A stretch of 35,035 nt of DNA from the NCBI GenBank assembly GCA_964633955.1, contig CAZWIA010000008.1:1-35035 (forward strand), written 5' to 3'. Numbering within the stretch: position 1 is the stretch's first letter; each line of letters starts with the position of its first letter. This document shows positions 7,479-14,462 of the stretch, piece after piece. The notes under the pieces were generated by a model. That model searched no databases. It was given only the letters and a program-made list of their open reading frames with translations, and had not been told where the DNA came from. Position numbers and translations under genes: made by a program. Source of the stretch: JAQBQQ01 sp964633955 (GTDB lineage Bacteria > Patescibacteriota > Gracilibacteria > Peribacterales > Peribacteraceae).

Positions 7479-8466
7479 TCAGGCAGCCCCAAAGAGCGAC
7501 AGTTGACCTGCCATCCCGCCTGGAGCGGCGTGAGCCCGATCGCATCCACGCGCGCGCCGGTGAGGTTGAGGAACTGGTGCTGGGACTGCAGTGACCGGAT
7601 GGACCGCAGTACATCCAGGATGTCCCGCGCCCGCCGGTACTTCCCCTCGCCGGACGCGGCCTTGAGCTCCCGGACCAGCTGGTCCAGCACCGCGCCAAAT
7701 TGCCCCTCGTAGAAGGCCACGATCGGCTCGATGCACTCCGCGCGGTACCGCTCCGGGCCGATCGCCCCATGGCACGGCGCGCTGCAGCGGCGGATGTGGA
7801 AATCAAAGCAGGGAATCCGCCGGTCCTGCTGCCAGCACCTGACTTCTATACGGGAGTGGTCAGTGGTCAGTGGTGAGTGGCCAGCATCTGAGGATTGCAA
7901 GGTACTGACCACTGCCTTCTGGGCACTGGCCACTGGTTCGATCGTCATCCTGCACGTTCTGAACGGAAATACACGCCGGAGGCGTTCCAGCGTCTCCTCC
8001 TGGGTTCGCACGGAGCGGAAGGGCCCAAAGTACCGCGCCCGTCCGCCGCCCGCTGGGTGACGATCGTCACGGAGGGAAAGTCCTCCTGCAGCCCCATCCG
8101 CACGTATCCCTGGGACCGGTCGCGCACCAGCGCCACGTTGTACGGCGGCTTGAGCCGGCGGATCAAGTGCGCCTCCAGGATGAGCGCGGCAGCTTCCGTG
8201 TCCGTCACGGTCACCTCCACGTCCCACAGCTTCCGGAACAGTGCGCGCCGGAAGGCACCTTCCAACTGGTGTCTGCCGGTGACGTACTGCCGCAGCCTGC
8301 GCCGCAGGTTCACCGCCTTGCCCACGTAGAGCACCGCTCCGGCGCTGTCCAGCCACCGGTAAACGCCCGGTCCCGTGGGCATGGACCGGATGCGGGCGCG
8401 CAGGCGTTCGCGTTGCGCGTCTGACGATGATGCCGCCCGCGCGCGGGCACCCTTCAACCGCCGCAT
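7479..8466 (-). pseudogene. Short UvrC/Cho-like excision nuclease, two apparent frameshifts
   Basis: The N-terminal frame from the ATG at 8466 has a clear GIY-YIG nuclease domain (GPGVYRW, LYVGKAVNLRRRL). The frame breaks near 8038, where one missing G in a G/C run separates the end of frame 1 (AADGRG) from ARYFGPFRSV. Frame 2 carries the UvrC signature FHIRRCSAPCHG and a UVR-like helix (KYRRARDILDVLRSIRSLQ). Frame 2 has no stop near its end. A second one-base shift near 7510-7530 would give a C-terminus QLSLFGAA, close to the beta-clamp-binding consensus QL[SD]LF. Restored length is about 330 residues, so the RNase H-like C-terminal half of UvrC is absent, as in Cho. A heptad array (7855-7936) adds about 25 in-frame residues before the Cys motif. 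Sequencing error and real decay are both possible. Confidence 0.75.
7855..7936. repeat. Palindromic heptad array inside the uvrC-like gene, AGTGGTC family
   Basis: Left arm (7855-7883) AGTGGTC AGTGGTC AGTGGTG AGTGGCC AGC; right arm (7904-7936) ACTGACC ACTGCC, then ACTGGCC ACTGG. It is translated in the UvrC frame as a loop between the FPFRTC and FHIRRC motifs, which are normally only a few residues apart. Confidence 0.85.
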
Positions 8467-8576
8467 CACCGCCGGCCCCGGGTGGGAACAGGCACCGGCT
8501 CCGGCTCAGCAGGACCCGTGAGGATCTGCCGCAGGAGCTCTAAGAGGTCTTCAAAGACGGACCAGACATGCCGCAT
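8466..8576 (-). CDS. Putative 36-residue protein upstream of and coupled to the uvrC-like gene
   Basis: Starts ATG at 8576 (MRHVWSVFEDLLELLRQILT) and ends with Pro-rich PEPVPVPTRGRR. The N-terminal 20 residues would form an amphipathic helix. Two things support it. A TAGAAT box lies 7 nt before the ATG, as in confident genes of this window. Its TGA overlaps the uvrC-like ATG (TGATG), suggesting translational coupling. No family is recognised, and it may only be a leader peptide. Confidence 0.35.
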   Translation of the reverse strand: MRHVWSVFEDLLELLRQILTGPAEPEPVPVPTRGRR

Positions 8577-8583
8577 GGAGGCG

Positions 8584-8589
8584 ATTCTA
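8584..8589 (-). promoter_or_regulatory. -10 box TAGAAT for the uvrC-like operon
   Basis: TAGAAT lies 7 nt before the ATG at 8576. The following stretch 8590-8891 holds no supported gene. It contains a GC-rich inverted repeat (GGCCACCC / GGGTGGCC, about 8691-8713) followed on the minus strand by a short T-containing stretch, possibly a terminator for the tRNA-Leu transcript. Confidence 0.4.
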
Positions 8590-8891
8590 ACACTCCTTCG
8601 GAGAAAGGGAAGGATTTCCGTAAGTTTTTCCAGGCAGTGCGTCAACGTACGGAAATAGACGTGCCGACCGGATCCACGCGCGCAGAAACGGCCACCCGCG
8701 GCAGGGTGGCCGGGTGCGCGCCTGGCTCCGCGAGGCGCGCGGGGAAGGCCCGTGGGCCTAGGTCGCAGATGCCTCTTACAACGCACGGCGGAGCCGCGCG
8801 TGACGGAGATGGGGTTGCTCAAGTCTCCCCTTCCCGCAGAGTAGGATGAGGCAGCTGTACCAAGTAGTGCCCTAGAGGGCACGAAGCCGGA

Positions 8892-8976
8892 TGGTGCCGA
8901 AGGTGGGAATCGAACCCACACACCTTGCGGTACACGATTTTGAGTCGTGCGCGTCTACCAGTTCCGCCACTTCGGC
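8892..8976 (-). tRNA. tRNA-Leu (anticodon CAA)
   Basis: An 85-nt tRNA with the long variable arm of class II. The acceptor stem GCCGAAG pairs with CTTCGGC and CCA is encoded (8892-8894). The D-arm contains TGGCGGAACTGGTAGACGC, the anticodon loop is CTCAAAA (anticodon CAA), and the T-arm has GGTTCGATTCC. It reads the Leu codon UUG. It stands between the uvrC-like operon and the divergent murL gene. Confidence 0.95.
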
Positions 8977-9023
8977 ATGGCGCCATCCTACCAAGGATAG
9001 CCGCACGAGGAAGGGAATTGGGG

Positions 9024-9029
9024 TATGCT
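9024..9029 (+). promoter_or_regulatory. -10 box TATGCT of murL
   Basis: TATGCT lies 8 nt before the ATG at 9038. It decides that start over an upstream in-frame codon inside the tRNA gene. Confidence 0.5.
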
Positions 9030-9037
9030 GGTCCCGC

Positions 9038-10432
9038 ATGCAGTCCTACGACCGCTTCATCTTCCATTCCTACGCGTTTAGCCGCACCAAGGGCGAGATC
9101 CAGCTGCACTACGGCCTGGATGACCATGTCCGGTTCACAGAGACCCTCACGCTGCCAAGGGACTTCCCCTACGCGCCGGAGATTCCGACCGAGGCGCTCA
9201 ACCAAGCGCTCTGCCTGCTGCACCTCATGGGCGGCATCAGCTACTACAAGACGTGCGTACCAAAGGCGATCGAGGTCCGGTCCGGCGCGCTGGATGACAC
9301 CCAAGCCGCATTCTGGAACACGGTCTACCAGCACGGCCTGGGGGAGTTCTTCTACCGGAATCAGATCGATTTCCGGGGGCTGGTCGAATTCCCCGCTACA
9401 AAAAGCCCAAATGCGAACACCGATACTCAAGCAAACCGGAAACTCGTAACTCGTAACCTTGTAACTCGTAACGTGCTGGTCCCCATCGGTGGCGGCAAAG
9501 ACTCCGTAGTGACATTAGAACGTCTCCGGGAAGCCGGGTTCACAGTCACACTGTTCCGGCTGGGCAGCCATCCTATTTTGGACGAGATGGCCAAGATCGC
9601 CGGGCTGCCCATGATCACGGTGGAGCGGCAACTCTCCCCCGTTCTGTTTGACCTGAACAAGCAGGGCGCCCTGAACGGCCATGTACCCATCACCGGCTAC
9701 GTCTCCGCCCTGGCGATCGTGGTTGCCATCCTCTGCGGCTTTGACGCCGTGGCCATGAGCAATGAGCGATCGGCCGATTACGGGAACGTGGAGTACCTGG
9801 GCATGGAGATCAACCACCAGTGGAGCAAGGGGCTCGCGTTTGAACGGCTGCTCCAGGACTACGTGGCGCGGTATGTGACGGGGGACATGGCGTACTTCAG
9901 CCTGCTCCGGCCGCTCACCGAGCTCGCGATCACCCGGCAGTTCGTCCGCTACCCCCAGTACCTCCGGACCGCCACCAGCTGCAACGTGAACTGGAAGATT
10001 CTGAAAGATGCTCGGCCTGCCGACCGTAGCGCAGCCGTTAGCGCAAGCACAGCTCCGCTGCACGCAGGTTGGTGTGGTAACTGCCCCAAGTGCGCGTTCG
10101 TCTTTGCCCTGTACGCCGCGTTCCTGTCTAAGAAACAGGTGACTGACATCTTTGGGAAGAACCTGCTGGCGGATGAGACGCTGATTCCCCTCTACCGCCA
10201 GCTACTGGATCTGGAAGGCTTCAAGCCGTTCGAGTGCGTGGGCACGCCGGAGGAGACGGCCGCCGCCCTCATCCTGGCCCATGAGCAGGGCGGCTGGGAG
10301 GACAGCCCGGTCATGGTGATGGCCAAGGAGGAAGTGGAGCTGCCGGAGGACGTCCATGCGCTCATCGACCAGGAGCTGCAGCCCTCATCGGACCACGCCA
10401 TTCCGGAGGAGTTCCGGAAGGCGATCCTGTAG
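9038..10432 (+). CDS. murL: MurL-type UDP-MurNAc-L-Ala-L-Glu epimerase
   Basis: A 464-residue protein with a PP-loop-like ATP site (VLVPIGGGKDS, about residues 143-153), the AMSNERSAD segment, VNHQ-like INHQWSKG and a Cys motif GWCGNCPKCAFVF. These are the features I know from MurL, the ATP-dependent epimerase that converts the L-Glu of UDP-MurNAc-L-Ala-L-Glu to D-Glu. The next gene is a MurD-family ligase, the known partner (MurD2), which strengthens the call. An array-made segment, KLVTRNLVTRN, stands directly before the PP-loop at about residues 134-145. A second odd segment (DARPADRSAAVSAS) before GWCGNC may be another insertion. The assignment is from recall of family features plus context; an ExsB/QueC-like PP-loop enzyme is the alternative. 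Confidence 0.75.
   Translation: MQSYDRFIFHSYAFSRTKGEIQLHYGLDDHVRFTETLTLPRDFPYAPEIPTEALNQALCLLHLMGGISYYKTCVPKAIEVRSGALDDTQAAFWNTVYQHGLGEFFYRNQIDFRGLVEFPATKSPNANTDTQANRKLVTRNLVTRNVLVPIGGGKDSVVTLERLREAGFTVTLFRLGSHPILDEMAKIAGLPMITVERQLSPVLFDLNKQGALNGHVPITGYVSALAIVVAILCGFDAVAMSNERSADYGNVEYLGMEINHQWSKGLAFERLLQDYVARYVTGDMAYFSLLRPLTELAITRQFVRYPQYLRTATSCNVNWKILKDARPADRSAAVSASTAPLHAGWCGNCPKCAFVFALYAAFLSKKQVTDIFGKNLLADETLIPLYRQLLDLEGFKPFECVGTPEETAAALILAHEQGGWEDSPVMVMAKEEVELPEDVHALIDQELQPSSDHAIPEEFRKAIL
9440..9473. repeat. Heptad array inside murL, GTAACTC family
   Basis: Two heptads GTAACTC GTAAC, an 8-mer unit with CCTT, then GTAACTC GTAAC, in one orientation only. It encodes KLVTRNLVTRN in the murL frame. 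The 8-mer keeps the TAA of the later units out of frame. Confidence 0.85.
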
Positions 10433-10456
10433 GATAGCGACGTTTACCCCTCTGCC

Positions 10457-10553
10457 CATCCTTCGAGGCCCCCGCCTGTCACGCTGAGGAGCACCGCAGC
10501 GAAGCGAAGGTGCGTCTCGAAGCGCAGCCGCGGGGCACCTCAGGATGACAAAC
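10457..10553. repeat. Imperfect palindrome with TGTCAyyCTGAGG ends
   Basis: The outer arms TGTCACGCTGAGGAGC and the reverse complement of GCACCTCAGGATGACA face each other across a loop rich in AGCGAAGCG words. A CCTTCGAGG word precedes it. It occupies most of the 138-nt gap between murL and murD2. Similar CCTGAGG/TGTCATCC palindromes are common intergenic repeats in many bacteria; this element is not built of heptads. Confidence 0.6.
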
Positions 10554-10570
10554 GTTTCCAGGTTGCACCC

Positions 10571-12021
10571 ATGCACATCCGCGATCTCAACGGCAAACGC
10601 ATCCTCATTCTCGGCTACGGCCGGGAAGGCCGGGCGATGCTCAAGGCGCTGGAGCGGAACGCCCCGGAAGCAACGGTGACAGTCGCCGACCAGAATCCGG
10701 TCGATATTCCGCATTCGATATTCGACATTCGATCCGTCACCGGCCCGGAGTACTTGAGTCAGCTGGCTCAGCACGACGTCATCATCAGATCCCCAGGGAT
10801 TCCTCCAAGCTCAACGCTCAACGCTCAACGCTCAACGCTCACATCCAGCACCCAAATTTTTCTCGATTCGATCGCTGNNNNNNNNNNNNNNNNNNNNNNN
10901 NNNNNNNNNNNNNNNNNNNNNNNNNNNNNNNNNNNNNNNNNNNNNNNNNNNNNNNNNNNNNNNNNNNNNNNNNNNNNGCTCAACGCTCAACGCTCACATC
11001 CAGCACCCAAATTTTTCTCGATTCGATCGCTGATACGGGCGCTCAGGTGATCGGCGTGACGGGTACCAAGGGGAAAAGCACCACCACAAGCCTCATCTAC
11101 ACCATCCTGAACGCCGGCGGCAAGGACGCGGTGCTGGTCGGCAACATTGGGGAGCCGGCCATCGCACATGTACACGAGGCGAAGCCCGGCACGATCTTTG
11201 TCCTGGAAATGAGCAGTGCGCAGCTCATGGACCTCACGGTCAGCCCGCACATCGCGGTCGTGATCAACCTGTATCCCGAACACCTGGACTACCACGGCTC
11301 GTTTGCAGCCTATCGCGAAGCCAAGCGGAACATCTGCCGCTTCCAGAAGCCCCAAGACGCGGTGTTCTACAGCGCTGACACGACCGGCGCGTGGGAAGTC
11401 GCTGAAGCAGGCGACGGTAAGAAGATTCCGTACGCAGCGGAAGACGCGCCCATCAGGATTGAGGAGACCCATCTGATCGGCAGACACAATCTCTCCAATA
11501 TCGCCGGGGCATCTGCGGTCGCGGCATACCTGAACATCGACCGGCCGGCGGTCCGTCAGGCCATTCAGGACTTTAGAGGGCTGCCCCACCGCCTCCAGTT
11601 GCTCGGCACGCACCACGGGATCGAGTGGGTGGATGATGCGATCTCTACCACCCCGCAATCGACGATCGCGGCATTGGATGCCTTGGGGCCCAAGGTCCAG
11701 ACGCTGATCCTGGGCGGCAAAGACCGCGGCTTGACGTTCCATGACCTGGGCGAGCGCATCGCCGGTTCCCAAGTGACGCAGGTGATCCTCTTCCCCGGCT
11801 CCGGCCCCCGGATCCGCCAGGCCATTGAGGATGCACACGCGAGCGGGGTGGAGTTCCATGAAGCGAGCGACATGGCGCAAGCGGTCAGCATCGCCAAGCG
11901 GGTCACGCAGCCCGGCCGCATCTGCCTCCTCTCTACCGCCTCCCCCAGCTACGGCATGTTCAGAGACTTTGAGGAGAAGGGAGAAGCCTTTGCGCGGGAG
12001 GTGACAGGCTCAGGATCGTGA
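10571..12021 (+). CDS. murD2: MurD-family ligase, probably MurD2 (UDP-MurNAc-L-Ala:L-Glu ligase); interrupted by a spurious scaffold gap
   Basis: The gene is split by 100 N, but the 55 nt before the gap (10823-10877) equal the 55 nt after it (10978-11032). Removing the N run and one copy leaves 1296 nt, a single open frame of 431 residues reading DSIADTGAQVIGVTGTKGKS across the join. Motifs: Rossmann start KRILILGYGREGRA, ATP loop GTKGKSTT at about 113-120, YPEHLDYHGS, GRHNLSNIAGA, and a C-terminal TASPSYGMFRDFEEKGEAF that matches the MurD domain 3 signature. The usual DSKATN is DDAISTTP here, which I associate with MurD2. It is a cytosolic peptidoglycan precursor enzyme paired with murL. Two heptad arrays are translated in its N-terminal domain (10703-10734, 10808-10841). 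Confidence 0.85.
10703..10734. repeat. Heptad array inside murD2, CATTCGA family
   Basis: TATTCCG CATTCGA TATTCGA CATTCGA in direct orientation, translated as part of VDIPHSIFDIRSV between the first and second beta strands of the N-terminal domain. Confidence 0.7.
10808..10841. repeat. Heptad array inside murD2, CTCAACG family
   Basis: Tandem CTCAACG units, near perfect, followed by CTCAC. They are translated as STLNAQRSTLTS after the SPGIP motif. Part of the array is copied on the far side of the N gap (10978-10999), which is probably the same DNA. Confidence 0.8.
10878..10977. other. Scaffold gap of 100 N, probably spurious
   Basis: The 55 bases on each side are identical (10823-10877 and 10978-11032), and merging them restores the murD2 frame exactly. 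The gap is an assembly product, not biological sequence. Confidence 0.9.
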
Positions 12022-12285
12022 GAAGAGGAACCGGCAGACAGCGCGGTTCCGACCGCACAACTCCAGAAGATCTGCGATGACATCCCGCGTTGGACCCTCT
12101 CGTGCGTACACGGCGATGGTGATCAAATCGCGACGGAACTGATCGGGATCGGCCTGAGAAGAGGCAAAGTCATCCGCCGCGAGCCAGTCACCGGGATCGA
12201 TCGGTTCCTTGCACGCCAAGTATCGCCCGTAGGCGGACAGGACGCCGGGCTCAGGCCGCTCTTGGTACTCCATGTGCTGTTCCAT
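12010..12285 (-). CDS. Small acidic protein of unknown function
   Basis: A frame of 91 residues from ATG at 12285 (MEQHMEYQERPEP); ATG 12273 is an alternative. The C-terminal half (DQFRRDLITIAVYAREGP, then DLLELCGRNRAVCRFLF) looks helical with two Cys. I do not recognise a family. It overlaps the end of grpE by 35 nt in another frame, so it would be co-transcribed with grpE, and its 3' end overlaps the convergent murD2 by 12 nt. The gap of 229 nt between murD2 and grpE would otherwise be empty, which is the main support. Confidence 0.45.
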   Translation of the reverse strand: MEQHMEYQERPEPGVLSAYGRYLACKEPIDPGDWLAADDFASSQADPDQFRRDLITIAVYAREGPTRDVIADLLELCGRNRAVCRFLFSRS

Positions 12286-12811
12286 GCGAATCCGAACCGT
12301 CCCCGGCTTGGACACGGGCGGGACGGATGACTTTCCCGTGCAGTTCATAGCCGTTCTCCAGCACCTTCACCACCGTGTTCTCCGCGCCGGGACCCGTCAT
12401 CAGCACTTCGTGCCGAGCCGCATCGATCGTTTGGCCCATCGGCTCCATCCGCCTCAGGCCCAGTTCCCCCAGGCCGCGCAGGAGCTCCTGCTCCGTGGCC
12501 TCAATCCCCTTCACCCAGTGATGCTGCGCCAGCTCCGCCGGCAGGTGCTCAAACGCGCGCTGGAAGTTGTCCACCGTGGGAAGGAGCTTCAGGAGGACGG
12601 ATTCCGTTGCGAACTGCCGGATCTCCCTGGCGTCCCGCTCCATGCGGGCCTTGGCGTTCTGCAGGTCCGCCTGGGCGCGGGCGGCCAGGTCCGTGAGGCG
12701 CTGCACCTGCGCCTCCAGTTCCCGCACGCGGTCATCCGGCGCCTGGTCGGCCAACTGCGTCGGCTGGTCTTTTGGCTGCGGCGGGCCGGCGGTGTCCGTA
12801 TCCTGGTTCAT
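12251..12811 (-). CDS. grpE: GrpE, nucleotide exchange factor of DnaK
   Basis: A 186-residue protein. It has an acidic, disordered N-terminus (MNQDTDTAGPPQPKD) and then a long coiled coil (DRVRELEAQVQRLTDLAARAQADL). The GrpE signature region with NAKARMERDAREIRQFATESVLLKLLPTVDNFQRAFEH follows, and then the C-terminal beta domain (AARHEVLMT, then VVKVLENGYELHGKVIRPARV). GrpE releases ADP from DnaK and acts as a thermosensor in the cytosolic chaperone cycle. No dnaK or dnaJ is in the window. ATG at 12811 is supported by a TATACT box upstream; a longer frame to 12985 overlaps the promoter of the divergent transporter. Confidence 0.93.
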   Translation of the reverse strand: MNQDTDTAGPPQPKDQPTQLADQAPDDRVRELEAQVQRLTDLAARAQADLQNAKARMERDAREIRQFATESVLLKLLPTVDNFQRAFEHLPAELAQHHWVKGIEATEQELLRGLGELGLRRMEPMGQTIDAARHEVLMTGPGAENTVVKVLENGYELHGKVIRPARVQAGDGSDSHGTAHGVPRAA

Positions 12812-12832
12812 GGAGCTCAAGAGGATGGGGCG

Positions 12833-12838
12833 AGTATA
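12833..12838 (-). promoter_or_regulatory. -10 box TATACT of grpE
   Basis: TATACT lies 21 nt before the grpE ATG, giving a short leader without a clear Shine-Dalgarno sequence. No CIRCE or sigma-32-like element is recognised. Confidence 0.4.
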
Positions 12839-12915
12839 GAGAGCGGCCGGCGGGCCTGAAAAGGCTCCGCCAGAAAAATATCCAGGGAATGGTAGAATGC
12901 GCTGCTGATATTGCG

Positions 12916-12921
12916 TAGATT
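12916..12921 (+). promoter_or_regulatory. -10 box TAGATT of the CDF transporter gene
   Basis: TAGATT lies 9 nt before the ATG at 12931. A TAGAAT at 12893-12898 is an alternative that would give a 25-nt leader. Confidence 0.4.
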
Positions 12922-12930
12922 GCCGGGGGC

Positions 12931-13896
12931 ATGGCCGACCGATCCCCCTCCCACCGCCGTCGCGAACTGCGGCTGTGGTGGGCACTGGTGGTAAGCGCGC
13001 TCCTGGGACTCGCGGAGATCATCGCCAGCACCTTCACGGGCAGCGTGGCGCTTTTGGCAGACGGCTTCCATAACGCGGATGACGTGGCCGGTCTCCTGAT
13101 CATCCTCTTCAGCGAACGCTACCAAAGCCGCTACCCCGGCATCCACCGGACAATCGGGTTCAAGCAGCTCAATAAAATCACCGGTTTCGCCAAGGGGACC
13201 ATCTTCGTCATGTCATCGGTCCTCATCTTCTTCAAGATCGCGGAGGCGCTCCTCAAGCCCGGGCCGGTGGACTCCCGCGCCGCACTGGTGATGGGCACCG
13301 TGGCATTCATCCTGAACTACGCGTCCTCCCTGCTGCTGAGGGGTTCACAGAAGAAGTTCGACCGGAAAACCGCTCAGAACGCCATGGTGTACGACGCCGT
13401 GGGATCGCTCATCGTGGTGATCTGCAGCGCGCTCAGCCTGGCGTTCCAGACACCGGCCTTTGACGAGCTGGCCGCGGCGCTCATTGGCCTCTGGATGCTG
13501 CGCACCGGCAGCGTCCTCCTCTACAAGGGGCGGCGGCTCTTCCTGAGGACCGTGCCCGCCGGGTTCAACTTTGCGGATTTCGCCCACGCAGTGTCCGCCA
13601 TTCCCGGCGTCACGCACGTCACGGACATCCACCTCTGGCGGCTCACGGACGCGGACTACCACTTAACCGCCCGAGTGACGCTGGATGCCCGGCACACGGC
13701 GGAAGCGGCAGCCATCCTCCAGGCCGTCCACGCCCTTGCTGAGCGGCAGTTTGGCATCCAGCACAGTACGATTGAACCGCGCTTTGCCCTGCCCGCCTCT
13801 GGTCCTCCTCACTCCACCACCACGCAGGGCACCGTGGGATCCGCAATGCAGTTCTCCGCCGGCGGCTCCCCCCGCCAGGGACAAGTCCTGGAGTAG
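12931..13896 (+). CDS. Cation diffusion facilitator (CDF) family transporter
   Basis: A 321-residue inner-membrane protein with about six hydrophobic segments and a cytosolic C-terminal ferredoxin-like domain (GVTHVTDIHLWRLTDADYHLTARVTL), the layout of metal/proton antiporters such as ZitB. TM2 has the expected HxxxD (His47, Asp51 in ADGFHNADD). In TM5 the aspartate is kept (Asp155 in YDAVGS), but the position four residues earlier, usually His or Asp, is Ala151, so the metal site lacks a normal ligand and specificity may differ from Zn. The last about 29 residues are encoded antisense to the end of the convergent gene and look unlike other CDF tails. Confidence 0.88.
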   Translation: MADRSPSHRRRELRLWWALVVSALLGLAEIIASTFTGSVALLADGFHNADDVAGLLIILFSERYQSRYPGIHRTIGFKQLNKITGFAKGTIFVMSSVLIFFKIAEALLKPGPVDSRAALVMGTVAFILNYASSLLLRGSQKKFDRKTAQNAMVYDAVGSLIVVICSALSLAFQTPAFDELAAALIGLWMLRTGSVLLYKGRRLFLRTVPAGFNFADFAHAVSAIPGVTHVTDIHLWRLTDADYHLTARVTLDARHTAEAAAILQAVHALAERQFGIQHSTIEPRFALPASGPPHSTTTQGTVGSAMQFSAGGSPRQGQVLE

Positions 13897-14462
13897 CGGC
13901 AGGCGTCATCCGTCATCTGCGCCAGCTGCTCCCGTACCTGTGCATCCGTGGCGCCATACGTGAGGAGGATCTGATCCCCATCCTGGAAGTCATAGGCCAG
14001 ATCGTACGGCATTTCCGCCCCGTTCACGAACAGGCGGCCTTCACCCTGCGGGACGCATGTACGACCATCCGGCCACGTCACGCAGAGCTGGCGCGGTGCG
14101 GCGGGGAGGGACGCGTCACCCTCCAGGCTCGCCACTACGTCTATGCTCCGCAGGAACTGATCCAGCGTGAGCCCCGGCTTGTGGCGGTGGATCACGTGGC
14201 CAATGCCGTCGTGCAGGTGCAGGTACTTGCGCGGCCCCTCCGCGGGATGGGACGCCGCATCTGCAGCGCCCCCAGACTGAAACTGGTCGCCGGAGAAATC
14301 CAATTTCCGCCCCGCCACCCACACCGCCAGATCCGCGTGGGTGTGGTTGGGATCAGGATTGGCTGCCGGCGTGCGGTCCTGGCCTAGGAGGAGCCAGATT
14401 CCCGCTGCCAGAAACGGCAGGAGGAGCACGCCGGTGAAGCGGCCAAGCGCGCGCACGGCCAA
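13809..14462 (-). CDS. Membrane-anchored His/Cys-containing extracytoplasmic protein, unknown
   Basis: A 217-residue protein with one N-terminal hydrophobic segment (GVLLLPFLAAGIWLLLG). An exported domain with many His follows (NPDPNHTHADLAVWV, then KYLHLHDGIGHVIHRHKPG). It ends with a Cys-rich tail (CRYSRTCPWRGEPPAENC, then VPCVVVE). The His and Cys clusters suggest metal binding, but no family is recognised. It lies directly downstream of the CuA-type cupredoxin gene (1 nt or less between stop and start region), so a shared copper-related role is a reasonable inference. Its 3' end overlaps the end of the CDF gene by 88 nt on the other strand. Confidence 0.65.
   Translation of the reverse strand: MAVRALGRFTGVLLLPFLAAGIWLLLGQDRTPAANPDPNHTHADLAVWVAGRKLDFSGDQFQSGGAADAASHPAEGPRKYLHLHDGIGHVIHRHKPGLTLDQFLRSIDVVASLEGDASLPAAPRQLCVTWPDGRTCVPQGEGRLFVNGAEMPYDLAYDFQDGDQILLTYGATDAQVREQLAQMTDDACRYSRTCPWRGEPPAENCIADPTVPCVVVE

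Noticed and set aside
7253..8356. One long minus-strand protein covering the uvrC middle and the start of trxB
   Set aside because: Only the part before about 7530 matches UvrC; the rest is an out-of-frame reading of trxB.
8590..8890. RNase P RNA, SRP RNA or tmRNA in the GC-rich stretch next to tRNA-Leu
   Set aside because: I looked for their conserved cores (for example GGAAGCAG for SRP RNA, GAGGAAAGTC for RNase P) on both strands and did not find them.
8466..8921. 151-codon minus-strand frame reaching into the tRNA-Leu gene
   Set aside because: Its first two thirds cover tRNA and non-coding GC-rich DNA; only the last 36 codons have start signals.
10571..11050. Truncated murD pseudogene
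   Set aside because: The break is the N gap with duplicated 55-bp flanks; merging them restores a full gene.
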